Shown here piece by piece: positions 9,614-17,815 of a stretch of 64,000 bases of DNA. The first letter of the stretch is position 1, and each line of letters begins with the position of its first letter. The position numbers were made by a program, and so were the translations under genes. The stretch is taken from the NCBI RefSeq assembly GCF_009687845.1, contig NZ_BLAD01000035.1:148708-212707 (forward strand), written 5' to 3'. Source of the DNA: Acrocarpospora corrugata. Its GTDB lineage: Bacteria > Actinomycetota > Actinomycetes > Streptosporangiales > Streptosporangiaceae. Under the pieces are notes generated by a model, which saw only the letters and a program-made list of their open reading frames with translations, searched no databases and was not told where the DNA came from.

Positions 9614-9642
9614 CATCCTGCCCCTCGCGAGAGGATGGTCGG

Positions 9643-10398
9643 TTAGCTCACTCGCTTAGCTGGAGCAGTGAAGGTGTTGCAGGCCCCCGGGGACCAGGTG
9701 TCGTAGCCGCGAGTTGCCCAATAGGTGCGGTTCTTATCGCTTCCCTGTCCTGCGCCGATGGTGGTGTTGACCAGCACGTACAGGACGTATTCGGAGTCGT
9801 GATCGGCGGCGGTGTGGCCCAGGGAGTCCCACACGCTGCCGAGGAAAGCGCCGGTGAAGCAACTCGCCTGGAGTTCGAATCTTTTACGCTGGGCGAGCAG
9901 GCCACGCTTCGACAACTTCTTCTCGACCTTGCGTTCCTGGTCGACGATGCCGGTCAACTGCTGGACGTGGTAGGCGTACGCACGGGCCAGGCTCAGCAGA
10001 ATTGTCGGCCGGTTGAGCTCGTTCTTGAGCGCCCGGTCGGGGATGACAGTGTAGATCGTCTTGTTTCTCGGACAGTACATGCTGAACGTCTCGTAAGTCG
10101 TGCCGGAAAGCCCGCATGTCTTGACGCGGTCTCCGCCCTTGACGACAAAGCGGGGCCTGGGGAACGAGAGTTTGGCCTTGGCGAACTGCGGACGCCATGC
10201 TCGATCCAGGCAGTCGGCGACGTTGTCGACGTACAACTCGACGGAGTCGAATCGCGCGGGATTGAACATCTGCTCCTCGCAGGTGACCTGCGGCAGCTTT
10301 CCGGTCGCGTAAATCGGGTTCTTCGTCAGGGCGCCGGGCCCCACCGGTACTGGCACCGCGACCGAGACGGCGACCACGACATTCAGCAATGGATTCAC
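9643..10398 (-). CDS. Secreted YpfJ-like neutral metallopeptidase homologue lacking HExxH
   Basis: About 251 residues. The N-terminus (NPLLNVVVAVSVAV) is a short hydrophobic signal-like segment; the body resembles neutral zinc metallopeptidases (PF04228 type): YVDNVADCLDRAWRP near the start, then FSMYCPRNKTIY, and near the end GYDTWSPGACNTF. Where the family has an HExxH-HVQ zinc motif, this protein reads LARAYAYHVQQ, so the first His and the Glu of the motif are gone and hydrolytic activity is unlikely. The frame can also begin at TTG 10419; I chose GTG 10398 so that the hydrophobic segment is N-terminal. It converges with the NTF2-like gene 29 bases away. Confidence 0.72.
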   Translation of the reverse strand: MNPLLNVVVAVSVAVPVPVGPGALTKNPIYATGKLPQVTCEEQMFNPARFDSVELYVDNVADCLDRAWRPQFAKAKLSFPRPRFVVKGGDRVKTCGLSGTTYETFSMYCPRNKTIYTVIPDRALKNELNRPTILLSLARAYAYHVQQLTGIVDQERKVEKKLSKRGLLAQRKRFELQASCFTGAFLGSVWDSLGHTAADHDSEYVLYVLVNTTIGAGQGSDKNRTYWATRGYDTWSPGACNTFTAPAKRVS

Positions 10399-10453
10399 AA
10401 CTGGCGATGGTAACGGCAAACAGCATCGAAAGGATCTTCGTTCCTAACCGTGG

Positions 10454-11410
10454 TCAGAATGTGGCGATCGGGTTGACCGGGCTGCCGGACGTACCGGCGA
10501 AGCGGACCGGCGCGACTGCGAGGTGGAAGTCCCACTGGCCGAGCTCGGCAGCCGTCCTCGCGCACACCTCCAGGTCGCAGTTGTCGAGCATCCACAGACC
10601 CATCGCGACGAGGCTCACGGCGTGAACCGGCATCAACACGTCGTCGTACCCCGACGGCTGAACGTCCTGGGGGGTGTCAGCTCCGATCAGCGCGACCCCC
10701 CGTTCATGCAGCCACGGCAGGCAGGACGCGTGCCAGCCGGCCTGCGTGAAGCCGCTGGCCGCACCGGCCTCGTGCCGGACGCGGCCGTAGCCGGTCCGCA
10801 GGAGTACCGCATCGCCGGATCGCACCCGCACACCCTGGCGACGCTCGGCCTCCTCGAGATCGTCGGGAAACACACCCTGCCCCGGTTCCAGCCACGGCAC
10901 ATCGCGGACCCTGGCAATGTCCAGCAGGACACCACGCGTGATGATCCCGTTCGCCGCCGCCGTGACGGCCGCCCACGCCGATCCCGTTGCGGCGTCGACC
11001 AACGAGTGCGACCGCCCGTTGTACATCGTGCCGTCCCAGAAGATGTGGCACGGCGAGTCGAGGTGGGTGAGGGTGTTGCCGTGGAACGTGATGCCGAGCC
11101 GCTCGGACGAGAAGCCCCAGCGCCGGTCGTTGTGGAATCCGGGCACCGGCATGTTCTCGGCACCCGGCATGTCGGCGGCGCACGGGCACGTCGTCGTCGA
11201 CCGCTCCATGTCCTCCGGTACGGCGACCTCCCATGCGCACGACACGCTCCTGCCGTGGCGCACGGCCCGCGCCGCCGCCAGCCGGACGTCGTCGGTGATG
11301 TGGTTCAGCGTGCCGAGCTCGTCGTCGTCGCCCCACCGTCCCCAGTTCGACAGCGTGTCGAAGTACCCGAGCACGTCGTCCTGTGTGGGCATCGGTCGCC
11401 CTGCCGTCAT
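10454..11410 (-). CDS. Cyclase-family / kynurenine formamidase-like metal-dependent hydrolase
   Basis: A 318-residue protein with the cyclase-family metal site: FHGNTLTHLDSPCH, a variant of HxGTHxDxPxH that keeps the two His, the Asp and the last His, and GADTPQD-QPS further on. Relatives hydrolyse amide or ester bonds (for example N-formylkynurenine) or are of unknown substrate. ATG 11410 is preceded by GGAGGAG eleven bases upstream; ATG 11392 is an alternative. The longer frame from 11500 lacks homologue-like sequence. No tryptophan catabolic genes are nearby, so the substrate is not assigned. Confidence 0.85.
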   Translation of the reverse strand: MTAGRPMPTQDDVLGYFDTLSNWGRWGDDDELGTLNHITDDVRLAAARAVRHGRSVSCAWEVAVPEDMERSTTTCPCAADMPGAENMPVPGFHNDRRWGFSSERLGITFHGNTLTHLDSPCHIFWDGTMYNGRSHSLVDAATGSAWAAVTAAANGIITRGVLLDIARVRDVPWLEPGQGVFPDDLEEAERRQGVRVRSGDAVLLRTGYGRVRHEAGAASGFTQAGWHASCLPWLHERGVALIGADTPQDVQPSGYDDVLMPVHAVSLVAMGLWMLDNCDLEVCARTAAELGQWDFHLAVAPVRFAGTSGSPVNPIATF

Positions 11411-11789
11411 CCCAGCATCGACTCCTCCGGTCACGTGGTTGCAGGCACCGCAGGCAGGGTATCCCGCCCTCTCATCGCGCTGGTAACCGATACCCATCAA
11501 ACCCGAGCAGCCACAAAATAGCTCTCAGGCACACCGCCAAATGCCACGTTGCGGCAATCACTCATTCGGCATATGGACAAGGCGAAAAGATCGGCTATCA
11601 CCGAACGTGGTGATGGCCACAGCCAAAACCTCCTGTGGCTGGAGAACGACCCGAGCGCCGACGACGTCTCCCAAGGTTCAGGGCGGCGGTGTTTCGGTAT
11701 TTAAGAAGCACCAGGACCTGTGCATGAATAGCGGCACCAACAGGATCTCGGATGACCACCGCATCGGCAGTCCAATTCTGGAGGTAGGC
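11411..11789. other. Intergenic region, no gene supported
   Basis: This divergent gap between the cyclase gene and the CYTH-like gene holds no convincing coding stretch. The frame that runs into the CYTH-like gene from 11541 has low third-position GC and no family match. Promoters for both flanking genes are expected here; the stretch 11510-11600 is less GC-rich than its surroundings. The ribosome site of the downstream gene is GGAGG at 11780. Confidence 0.5.
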
Positions 11790-12545
11790 ATGGTCCCAGA
11801 CCGTGCGGAGATCAAGGTGACCTTCGACGGCTCACAGATCGAACGCGCCCTGACAGCGTTGGCCCCCCTGCCATCGGCCGTAAAACGGGACGTCTACTTC
11901 TGCGAGGACGTCACCCAGGGCATGCCGACCGCCACTCCACTCCTGGACATCGGGGTGATCCTTCGCATCCGCCAAACGCCCGGAGGCAAAACCGAGTCGA
12001 CGGTCAAACTCCGGCCCTGCCGCCGATCCCAGTTCCCTGGCAGCTGGCTCCGCTCGGCCTACGACGACGATCCGACAGTCAAACTGGAGCTGGATTGGGC
12101 CGGCGATCGCAGAGTCCTGGCCGCCTCCTGCACAGGAGAGCCATCGGAACAGCTGATCGAGGCGGTGTCCTCAGGGGATGAATCGGTAGGCCGCCTCTTC
12201 AACGATGAGCAGGAACAGTTCCTCCAGGAATGCGCCATACAACGAGTCAGCCTGCGCACACTGACCCTGCTCCCTTCCTTTATCGGCACGCGCTGGGGCC
12301 CCTGGCAGCCCGACAACCTCCCCTACGACGGCGAGATCGTGCTGGAACGCTGGACATTGAACGCGGCGCTGGACTTCCTCGAAATCTCTGTCCGAGTACG
12401 CCTTGACGACGCAACGCAGGAAGACACCGCCTTGCGAACCGCCCTCCACGAACTGGGCCTGGATCCGGAATCCGCCGCCGGGACCAAGACCGCCCGCGTC
12501 CTCCACCACCTGATCGAGCAACAGCTGACATCAGGCCCCTCGTGA
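11790..12545 (+). CDS. CYTH/triphosphate-tunnel-like domain protein
   Basis: A 251-residue soluble protein. The N-terminal strand AEIKVTF and the later basic strands LRIRQTP and STVKLR, each separated by acidic turns, follow the pattern of CYTH (adenylate cyclase-thiamine triphosphatase) tunnel enzymes; further alternating strands occur at KLELDW and EIVLERWT. The usual EXEXK signature is imperfect here (RAEIK), so the first metal-binding Glu is replaced. The last ~40 residues are helical. Start ATG 11790 has GGAGG five bases upstream. Function could be triphosphate binding or hydrolysis, but with the altered motif this is uncertain. Confidence 0.68.
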   Translation: MVPDRAEIKVTFDGSQIERALTALAPLPSAVKRDVYFCEDVTQGMPTATPLLDIGVILRIRQTPGGKTESTVKLRPCRRSQFPGSWLRSAYDDDPTVKLELDWAGDRRVLAASCTGEPSEQLIEAVSSGDESVGRLFNDEQEQFLQECAIQRVSLRTLTLLPSFIGTRWGPWQPDNLPYDGEIVLERWTLNAALDFLEISVRVRLDDATQEDTALRTALHELGLDPESAAGTKTARVLHHLIEQQLTSGPS

Positions 12546-12753
12546 CCTGGTCTCACCACATGAGTTGTGTTCCCTAGCTGCCAGGATTTGGGTGGTGCAG
12601 TGGGGTGACGAGGCTGATGGTCTGCGCTCTGCTGGGGGTGTGGGCGATAGCCGCCCGGCTGGGTGTTGCCCCGGGCACTGTTCACCGCATTGATCACCGC
12701 GGGAACGCGCTGACCGCGGGTGGGCCGGAACGCTCCCGAACCGATGGCACCTG

Positions 12754-14193
12754 TCATGTCGTGACGCTGGACTCTGTGGGCTCGGGGTGCTTGTGCGCCG
12801 GAAGGAGGAAGGCGAGGAGGAGCGGGATGGCGCTGAGGCCGAAGGTCCACCAGAACGTTTCGGAGAAGGCTGTGATCCCGTCGGCCGGCGTGGTGGCGCC
12901 GTTGAGCAGGCTCTGCAGGATGACGGCGATGACCGCGACGCCGAAGGGCGCGCCGACGCGCTGCACGACGCTGAAGGCGGCGCTGCCGCGGGGAGCCTCG
13001 TCGTGGCTCAGGCTCGCGAGGGCGAGCGTCATCACCGGGAGGGTGGTGGCGCCGAAGCCGATGCCCTGGACGAACTGCGCGGCCAGCAGCAGGGCGGTGC
13101 CGCCGTGCGCATCTGCGAGGGTGAACGGCACGATCCCGATCATGGTCAGCACCACACCGGATGCGACGACGAAGCGGACGTCGAGCTGCGTGACGAAACG
13201 GCGCGCGAGTACGAAGAACAGCATCGTGCCGAGCCCCTGCGGGATGAGCAGCAGGCCCGTGTTGAGGACCGTCTCACCGCGGACCTGCTGGTAGAACAGC
13301 GGGAGCAGGAACATGAGGGCGTAGATCGAGAACCCGCCCATGAAGGTGATGACGCTGCTCAGGCCGAAGCTGCGCCGTGCGAACACGCGAACCTCGATGA
13401 GGGCGGGACGGCGAGCTCGCAGCGAGTGGATCGCGAACGCGGTGAGCAGCGCGGCGCCGACGACGAGCGGAAGCCAGGCGGCGACCGCGGCGAAGCCGTC
13501 GGTTCCGGCGGCCTGGCTGATGCCGTAGGCGATGGCGACGACGCCGGGCGTGAGCAGCACGAAGCCGAAGACGTCGAACCGGTGACCACGCTGCCCGGCG
13601 GCGGCGGGCAACAGCCTGGGGCCGAGCACGAGCGCGGCCAGACAGATCGGCACGTTCACGAAGAAGAGCCAATGCCAGCTCCAGGATTCCAGCATCGCGC
13701 CGCCGAGGACCGACCCGAGGATCGGGGCGAGCGGAATGGGGAGCGCGATCGCGATCATCGCGCGATCGATCCGTTCCGGTCCGGCCGCGCGCGTGAGGAT
13801 CGAGATCGAGATCGGCATCACCATGCCGCCGCCGATCCCCTGCAGGACCCGGAAGGCGATGAGTTCGGGCAGGGAATCTGCGAGGCCGCACAGGATCGAG
13901 CCGATGAGGAAGGCGCCCACGGCGAACATCCACGCGTTGCGCGCGCCGAACCGTTCCGAGACCCATCCGCTCATCGGGATCATCGAAACGAAGGCCAGCA
14001 GATAGGCGGTCGCGACCCACTGCGTCTGACCGACCGAGGCGTCGAACACCGTGTGCAGGCGGTCGAGGGCGATGTTCACGATCGTGGTGTCCAGGAGCGT
14101 CGTGGACGCCCCGAGGACCAGCACGAAGCTGATCAGGTTCAGCCGGCGCTTCGTCACCGGTACGGCCGTCGCGGCCGCCACACTTGAGGTCAT
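12754..14193 (-). CDS. MFS transporter, DHA2 (14-TM) drug exporter
   Basis: A 479-residue membrane protein with DHA2 motifs: LDTTIVNIALDRL in TM1, GWVSERFGARNAW in the first cytoplasmic loop, FRVLQGIGGGMVMP (motif C) and FFVNVPICL. About fourteen hydrophobic segments can be counted. It is divergent from a TetR gene, with a perfect palindrome 8 bases upstream of its start codon, so it is very probably repressed by that regulator and induced by its substrate. Members of this group export cationic dyes, antibiotics or metabolites. Confidence 0.9.
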   Translation of the reverse strand: MTSSVAAATAVPVTKRRLNLISFVLVLGASTTLLDTTIVNIALDRLHTVFDASVGQTQWVATAYLLAFVSMIPMSGWVSERFGARNAWMFAVGAFLIGSILCGLADSLPELIAFRVLQGIGGGMVMPISISILTRAAGPERIDRAMIAIALPIPLAPILGSVLGGAMLESWSWHWLFFVNVPICLAALVLGPRLLPAAAGQRGHRFDVFGFVLLTPGVVAIAYGISQAAGTDGFAAVAAWLPLVVGAALLTAFAIHSLRARRPALIEVRVFARRSFGLSSVITFMGGFSIYALMFLLPLFYQQVRGETVLNTGLLLIPQGLGTMLFFVLARRFVTQLDVRFVVASGVVLTMIGIVPFTLADAHGGTALLLAAQFVQGIGFGATTLPVMTLALASLSHDEAPRGSAAFSVVQRVGAPFGVAVIAVILQSLLNGATTPADGITAFSETFWWTFGLSAIPLLLAFLLPAHKHPEPTESSVTT

Positions 14194-14200
14194 AGAGGCA

Positions 14201-14222
14201 CACTACACCGTGCAGTGTAGTG
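14201..14222. promoter_or_regulatory. Putative TetR operator, perfect 8-bp inverted repeat
   Basis: Arms CACTACAC and GTGTAGTG are perfectly complementary across a 6-base spacer. The site lies 8 bases upstream of the MFS start and 45 bases upstream of the tetR start, in the only gap between the two. A partial half site (GGTGTAG) follows at 14234. Position and symmetry fit binding by the adjacent TetR protein. Confidence 0.72.
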
Positions 14223-14267
14223 CTGTACTGATCGGTGTAGGCTAGGTTGGGAGGCGTGAAGAGCGCT

Positions 14268-14909
14268 GTGAGCACGGAGAAGACGCTGCGCGAGGGGTCC
14301 CTGGCGAAGCGGACGGCGATCCTCGCCGCCGCACGCGAACTCTTCGTCCGCCACGGTGTGGACGGCGTCAGCATGGACGCCGTCGCCGCGCGGGCTGCGG
14401 TGTCCAAGCGCACCGTCTACGACTACTTCGGCGACAAGCGGCGCCTGTTTCTGGCCATCCTGGCGGACGCGTCCGAGTCCATGATCGCCTCGGTGCGCCG
14501 GGCACTCGACGAGCACCTCGCCGATGGCGCGGGGATCACGACGGTGCCACAGCTGGAGAAGGCGCTCACGGCCTTCGCGATCGACCTCGGCACGACGATC
14601 GTCGGCTCCGCCGACTACGCCGCCGCGTTCGCCCTCGTCGCCCAACAGCGCATGCAGACACCGGCGACCGAGGACGACGTCGTGACCACGGCAGCGGAGG
14701 AGGCGCTCGTGGAACGCGTCGCTCACTTCGCCGACGCAGGACTCCTGGACACCGAAAACCCGCCCCTGGCCGCCGCCCATTTCGGCGCCCTGACGATCCT
14801 GCTGGCCTACAACGACCAACCGGACCCCGCCACCGCAGACCCCGACCGCGTCCGCCAGACCATGATCGACGGCGTCCACGCGTTCATCCGCGCGTACGCC
14901 ACCCGCTAG
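14268..14909 (+). CDS. TetR/AcrR-family regulator of the adjacent MFS exporter
   Basis: About 213 residues. The helix-turn-helix is in residues 15-60 (ILAAARELFVRHGVDGVSMDAVAARAAVSKRTVYDYF in overlapping homologues), followed by a C-terminal domain of the AcrR/TetR_C type. The start is uncertain: TTG 14247, GTG 14256 and GTG 14268 are in frame. I prefer 14268, since the purine run GAAGAG lies 5 bases upstream, while 14256 sits directly on the GGGAGG sequence. It is divergent from the exporter and probably represses both genes. Confidence 0.85.
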   Translation: MSTEKTLREGSLAKRTAILAAARELFVRHGVDGVSMDAVAARAAVSKRTVYDYFGDKRRLFLAILADASESMIASVRRALDEHLADGAGITTVPQLEKALTAFAIDLGTTIVGSADYAAAFALVAQQRMQTPATEDDVVTTAAEEALVERVAHFADAGLLDTENPPLAAAHFGALTILLAYNDQPDPATADPDRVRQTMIDGVHAFIRAYATR

Positions 14910-14952
14910 CCAGGGGCTGGTCGGGCACTCGGAACACCGTCAGCGCAGGAAT

Positions 14953-15318
14953 TCATCTGGGGGTGGCTGAATGCGTTCGCGCCTCTTCCGGGCGGGGCGG
15001 CCAGTCCCGGAGCGGCAGGTGAACGACGCGCCAGAAGACGGTAGGCGCGAAGACCAGGGCTCCGTAGATCGGAATCAGATACATCAGGCCGTCCCTGGCC
15101 CGGTAGGAAACACGGCGAGCCAGAATGGCCAGGACCGGAACCGGAATGAGTCGCAGACTGATGCTGATGAGGTCCTGCATCCACACCTCGCGCCCGTCGA
15201 CCGGTTCGAGTGCCGGAATGTCGTAGACCTTGCTCCCGAGGAAGTTCGGGAGTCCGCAACAGAGAATCCACAGGCCGAAGGTGGCGCAAGCGCGGGCCGT
15301 CCGGTTGGTCAGACGCAT
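14953..15318 (-). CDS. Small membrane protein of unknown function
   Basis: A 121-residue protein with three hydrophobic stretches: near residues 10-27 (CATFGLWILCCGLPNFLG), 48-62 (ISLRLIPVPVLAILA) and 72-90 (GLMYLIPIYGALVFAP). The C-terminal 20 residues are charged and Pro-rich. ATG 15318 has GAGAGG four bases upstream. It converges with the TetR gene 43 bases away. I do not recognise a family; the general layout is that of small actinomycete inner-membrane proteins. Confidence 0.62.
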   Translation of the reverse strand: MRLTNRTARACATFGLWILCCGLPNFLGSKVYDIPALEPVDGREVWMQDLISISLRLIPVPVLAILARRVSYRARDGLMYLIPIYGALVFAPTVFWRVVHLPLRDWPPRPEEARTHSATPR

Positions 15319-15561
15319 CGAACCTCTCAACTCCCTCGATGCCGAACGCCCAATCGCGTATTGGTGAAGCGTGTCACGGCTAGGGTCAGGTCAACCCTTG
15401 CCAGGGCCGGAACTGGACCGGGCCGGGCTTGACCCGGGCGAGCTACCGCGGCGGCAAGCCGTACGGCCATAGGAGCCAGAGGACTCCGGCCAGAGGATCA
15501 TGGCCCTGTATCTGTCGGAGCATCTGGGAGGAATCCGGCGCGAGGGTCGTAAGATGCCGCT

Positions 15562-16068
15562 GTGTTGTCAGATTTCATGATCCGTCGCGCTGGTGCGTCC
15601 GATGGTGAAGCCGTAGGGGAGATCCACGCGGAGTCCTGGACCGTCGCATACGAGTCCTTCTTCGCGCCGGAGTTCTTCGCCCGAGCGGTCGCGCAGCGGC
15701 GGGGGAAGTGGCACGCGGTGCTCGCCGCGGGGGAGGACACGGTGCTGCTCGCCTCGAAGGACGGGCGGCCGCTGGCGTTCGCGTACTTCGGCGGGTCGCC
15801 GTCGCGCCCCGGTGCGGCTGAGATCTTCGGCTTCTACAATCACCCGGCAGGCTGGGGCACCGGCGTGGCGGTGGCGCTCATGGCCGCCACCATCCCGGCC
15901 CTGCGGGAGGACGGCTTCCGGCACGCGCACCTGTGGACGTTGCGCGACACGCCTCAGGCACGCCGGTTCTACGCCAAAACCGGCTTCACCGAGTCGGGCG
16001 AGCACCGGCGGCACGACTTCGGCGATGGTGTCCTGGTCGACCAGGTGGAGTACGAAGCCACGTTCTGA
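15562..16068 (+). CDS. GNAT-family N-acetyltransferase
   Basis: A 168-residue acetyltransferase. The GNAT fold is visible as an N-terminal IRRAGASDGEAVGEIHAESW, a central strand AEIFGFYNHPAGWGTGVAVALM containing the acetyl-CoA loop (variant of the R/Q-x-x-G-x-G/A motif) and the C-terminal ARRFYAKTGFTESGEHR. GTG 15562 is used; ATG 15577 is a possible alternative because no clear ribosome site precedes either. The acceptor substrate is not predictable. The 230 bases before it show no other gene. Confidence 0.85.
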   Translation: MLSDFMIRRAGASDGEAVGEIHAESWTVAYESFFAPEFFARAVAQRRGKWHAVLAAGEDTVLLASKDGRPLAFAYFGGSPSRPGAAEIFGFYNHPAGWGTGVAVALMAATIPALREDGFRHAHLWTLRDTPQARRFYAKTGFTESGEHRRHDFGDGVLVDQVEYEATF

Positions 16069-16226
16069 TGCCTACGAGGCCGCACCGATAAATGCGTCTC
16101 CCGCCGGCGAACTCGCCATTGATCTGCCGCGCGGAATTACGACCGATGACACCGTGACCTGCTCAACCCACGGGTGTTTCATGCGCCAACCTAGGCGATG
16201 CCACATGTAGCGCCTATCCATCCGGC

Positions 16227-17720
16227 TCAGTTCGATGCGGGGCCGAACCAGGTGGCGAGTGCGCCGTCGAGCCCGTCGCGCTCACCCACCCAGGCGACAT
16301 ATCCGTCAGGGCGGATCAGCATGGCTTTCGCATCCCCAGCTGTGACATCTCGGGCCACGTGCACCCGGTCGCGGTAGCCTGCGACATCCTCGGGCCCGCC
16401 GCAGAGCTCGGGCCCGCCGCAGAGAAGGAGGCCGCCTCCGTTTCTCAAGAGTCCGGTGATCGTGCTTCCATGCGGCTCCAGGCGTGGGGTGAAGCGGCCG
16501 ACCAGCGGATCGGCCGAGTCCGGGGCGTAGTCGACGTCCGTGCCGTCGGCCATCGCGACGAAATGGCGCTTGGCGTCCGGGAAGGCCAGTACCTCCGAGA
16601 TGATCTCCCGCAGTGCGTCCACCTGTGGTCCCGGCCGCATCAGGGCGACCTGGGCGCGGGTGTTGCGCAGCACTCTGGCCGCGACCGGGTGGCGCTCCGC
16701 GGTGTAGGTGTCGAGCAGGGTCTCGGGGGCCAGGCCGCGGGCCACGAGGGCGAGCTTCCAGCCGAGGTTGAACGCGTCCTGCAGGCCGAGGTTGAGGCCT
16801 TGGCCGCCGATGGGGGAGTGCACGTGGGCCGCGTCTCCCGCGAGCAGGATCCGATCTTTGCGGTACGTATCGACGTGGCGGGTGTTGTCGCTGTAGCGGA
16901 TGCCGGTGTCCAGGCGGGTGACGACCACGTCGAGCCCGGTCACCCGCCGGAGGCTGGCCTGCAACTCCGTGGCGGTCACCGGCGCTTGACGGTCGCCGGG
17001 GGCGGTGTCGAACTCGATGGTGGCGATCTCGCCCGGCACCAGCGACAGGTTCACCAAGCCGCCGGGGTTGCGCAGTGACGAAACGATCGCCTTCGGGTCG
17101 GCGAGTTCGGCTACCGCGGTGCGTCCGGTCATGGTCGGGGGCGTACCGGAAAAGGTGAAGCCGGATCGTTTGCGTACCAGGCTTCGGCCGCCGTCGCAGC
17201 CGACCAGGTATTTCGCGTGGACGGTCCGCCCGTCGGCCAGTGTGGCGACCACGCCGGACTCGTCCTGGGAGACGTCGGTCACCTCGCAGGACTGGCGGAT
17301 CGGCACTCCGAGTGTGGCCGCGCGTTCGGCCAGGACGTTCTCCAGCAGGTGCTGCTTGAGGATGAGGCACTCGGCGCGGCCCTCCTCGTCGAACAGGGGC
17401 AGACCGCTGAAATGCCCCCTGACCCGCCCTTCCTTGAGCAGGCCCACCATCATGGCGACCACGTCGCCTTCGCCCGGGTCGCGCTGGGCCGCCAGTTCCT
17501 CGAACAGTGCCCACTGTGCTTCGGCGAGGGGTTCCACCAGGCCGCGCAGCGCCAGCGACTGCACGCTGCGCGCGTTGATCGAGCGCATCCCAAGGCTGCG
17601 CGTCCTGCGTTCCTCGCCGGTCGCCGCCTCCAGGACCAGCGGTTCCGCGCCGGTCAGCTTGAGCTCGCAGGCCAGCAGCAGGCCAACGGGCCCGCCACCG
17701 ACGATGATCACATCGGTCAC
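16227..17720 (-). CDS. FAD-dependent aromatic monooxygenase, PHBH/Rox-type
   Basis: A 497-residue flavoprotein hydroxylase. It has the FAD-binding GGGPVG near residue 8, the Arg-rich LGMRSINARS segment, the DG motif (CDGGRS) and the GD motif LLAGDAAHVHSPIGGQGLN, then a thioredoxin-like C-terminal domain. The protein resembles rifampicin monooxygenases and polyketide hydroxylases. Start is GTG 17720 with GGGAG upstream. It is divergent from a TetR-family gene with a long palindrome between them, the layout of a drug-inducible resistance enzyme. An 18-bp tandem duplication near 16383-16424 encodes a repeated CGGPEL block close to the C-terminus. Confidence 0.88.
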   Translation of the reverse strand: MTDVIIVGGGPVGLLLACELKLTGAEPLVLEAATGEERRTRSLGMRSINARSVQSLALRGLVEPLAEAQWALFEELAAQRDPGEGDVVAMMVGLLKEGRVRGHFSGLPLFDEEGRAECLILKQHLLENVLAERAATLGVPIRQSCEVTDVSQDESGVVATLADGRTVHAKYLVGCDGGRSLVRKRSGFTFSGTPPTMTGRTAVAELADPKAIVSSLRNPGGLVNLSLVPGEIATIEFDTAPGDRQAPVTATELQASLRRVTGLDVVVTRLDTGIRYSDNTRHVDTYRKDRILLAGDAAHVHSPIGGQGLNLGLQDAFNLGWKLALVARGLAPETLLDTYTAERHPVAARVLRNTRAQVALMRPGPQVDALREIISEVLAFPDAKRHFVAMADGTDVDYAPDSADPLVGRFTPRLEPHGSTITGLLRNGGGLLLCGGPELCGGPEDVAGYRDRVHVARDVTAGDAKAMLIRPDGYVAWVGERDGLDGALATWFGPASN

Positions 17721-17730
17721 TTCGTACTCC

Positions 17731-17762
17731 CTACTTACGGCGTATGCTTACGCCGTAAGTAG
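17731..17762. promoter_or_regulatory. Putative TetR operator, 14-bp inverted repeat
   Basis: The arms CTACTTACGGCGTA and TACGCCGTAAGTAG are perfectly complementary across the 4-base spacer TGCT. The site is 10 bases upstream of the monooxygenase start. A third half site, CAGCGTAAGC, follows at 17771. The neighbouring TetR protein is the obvious ligand. Confidence 0.82.
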
Positions 17763-17815
17763 AATACATACAGCGTAAGCTTGTCAATCGACCAGAGCAT
17801 GGAGAGGGGCACTGA

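Noticed and set aside
12590-12753. Stretch that reads AIAARLGVAPGTVHRI, like part of a helix-turn-helix
   Set aside because: Only about 16 residues look meaningful, without a start or flanking homology. It could be a remnant but cannot be supported.
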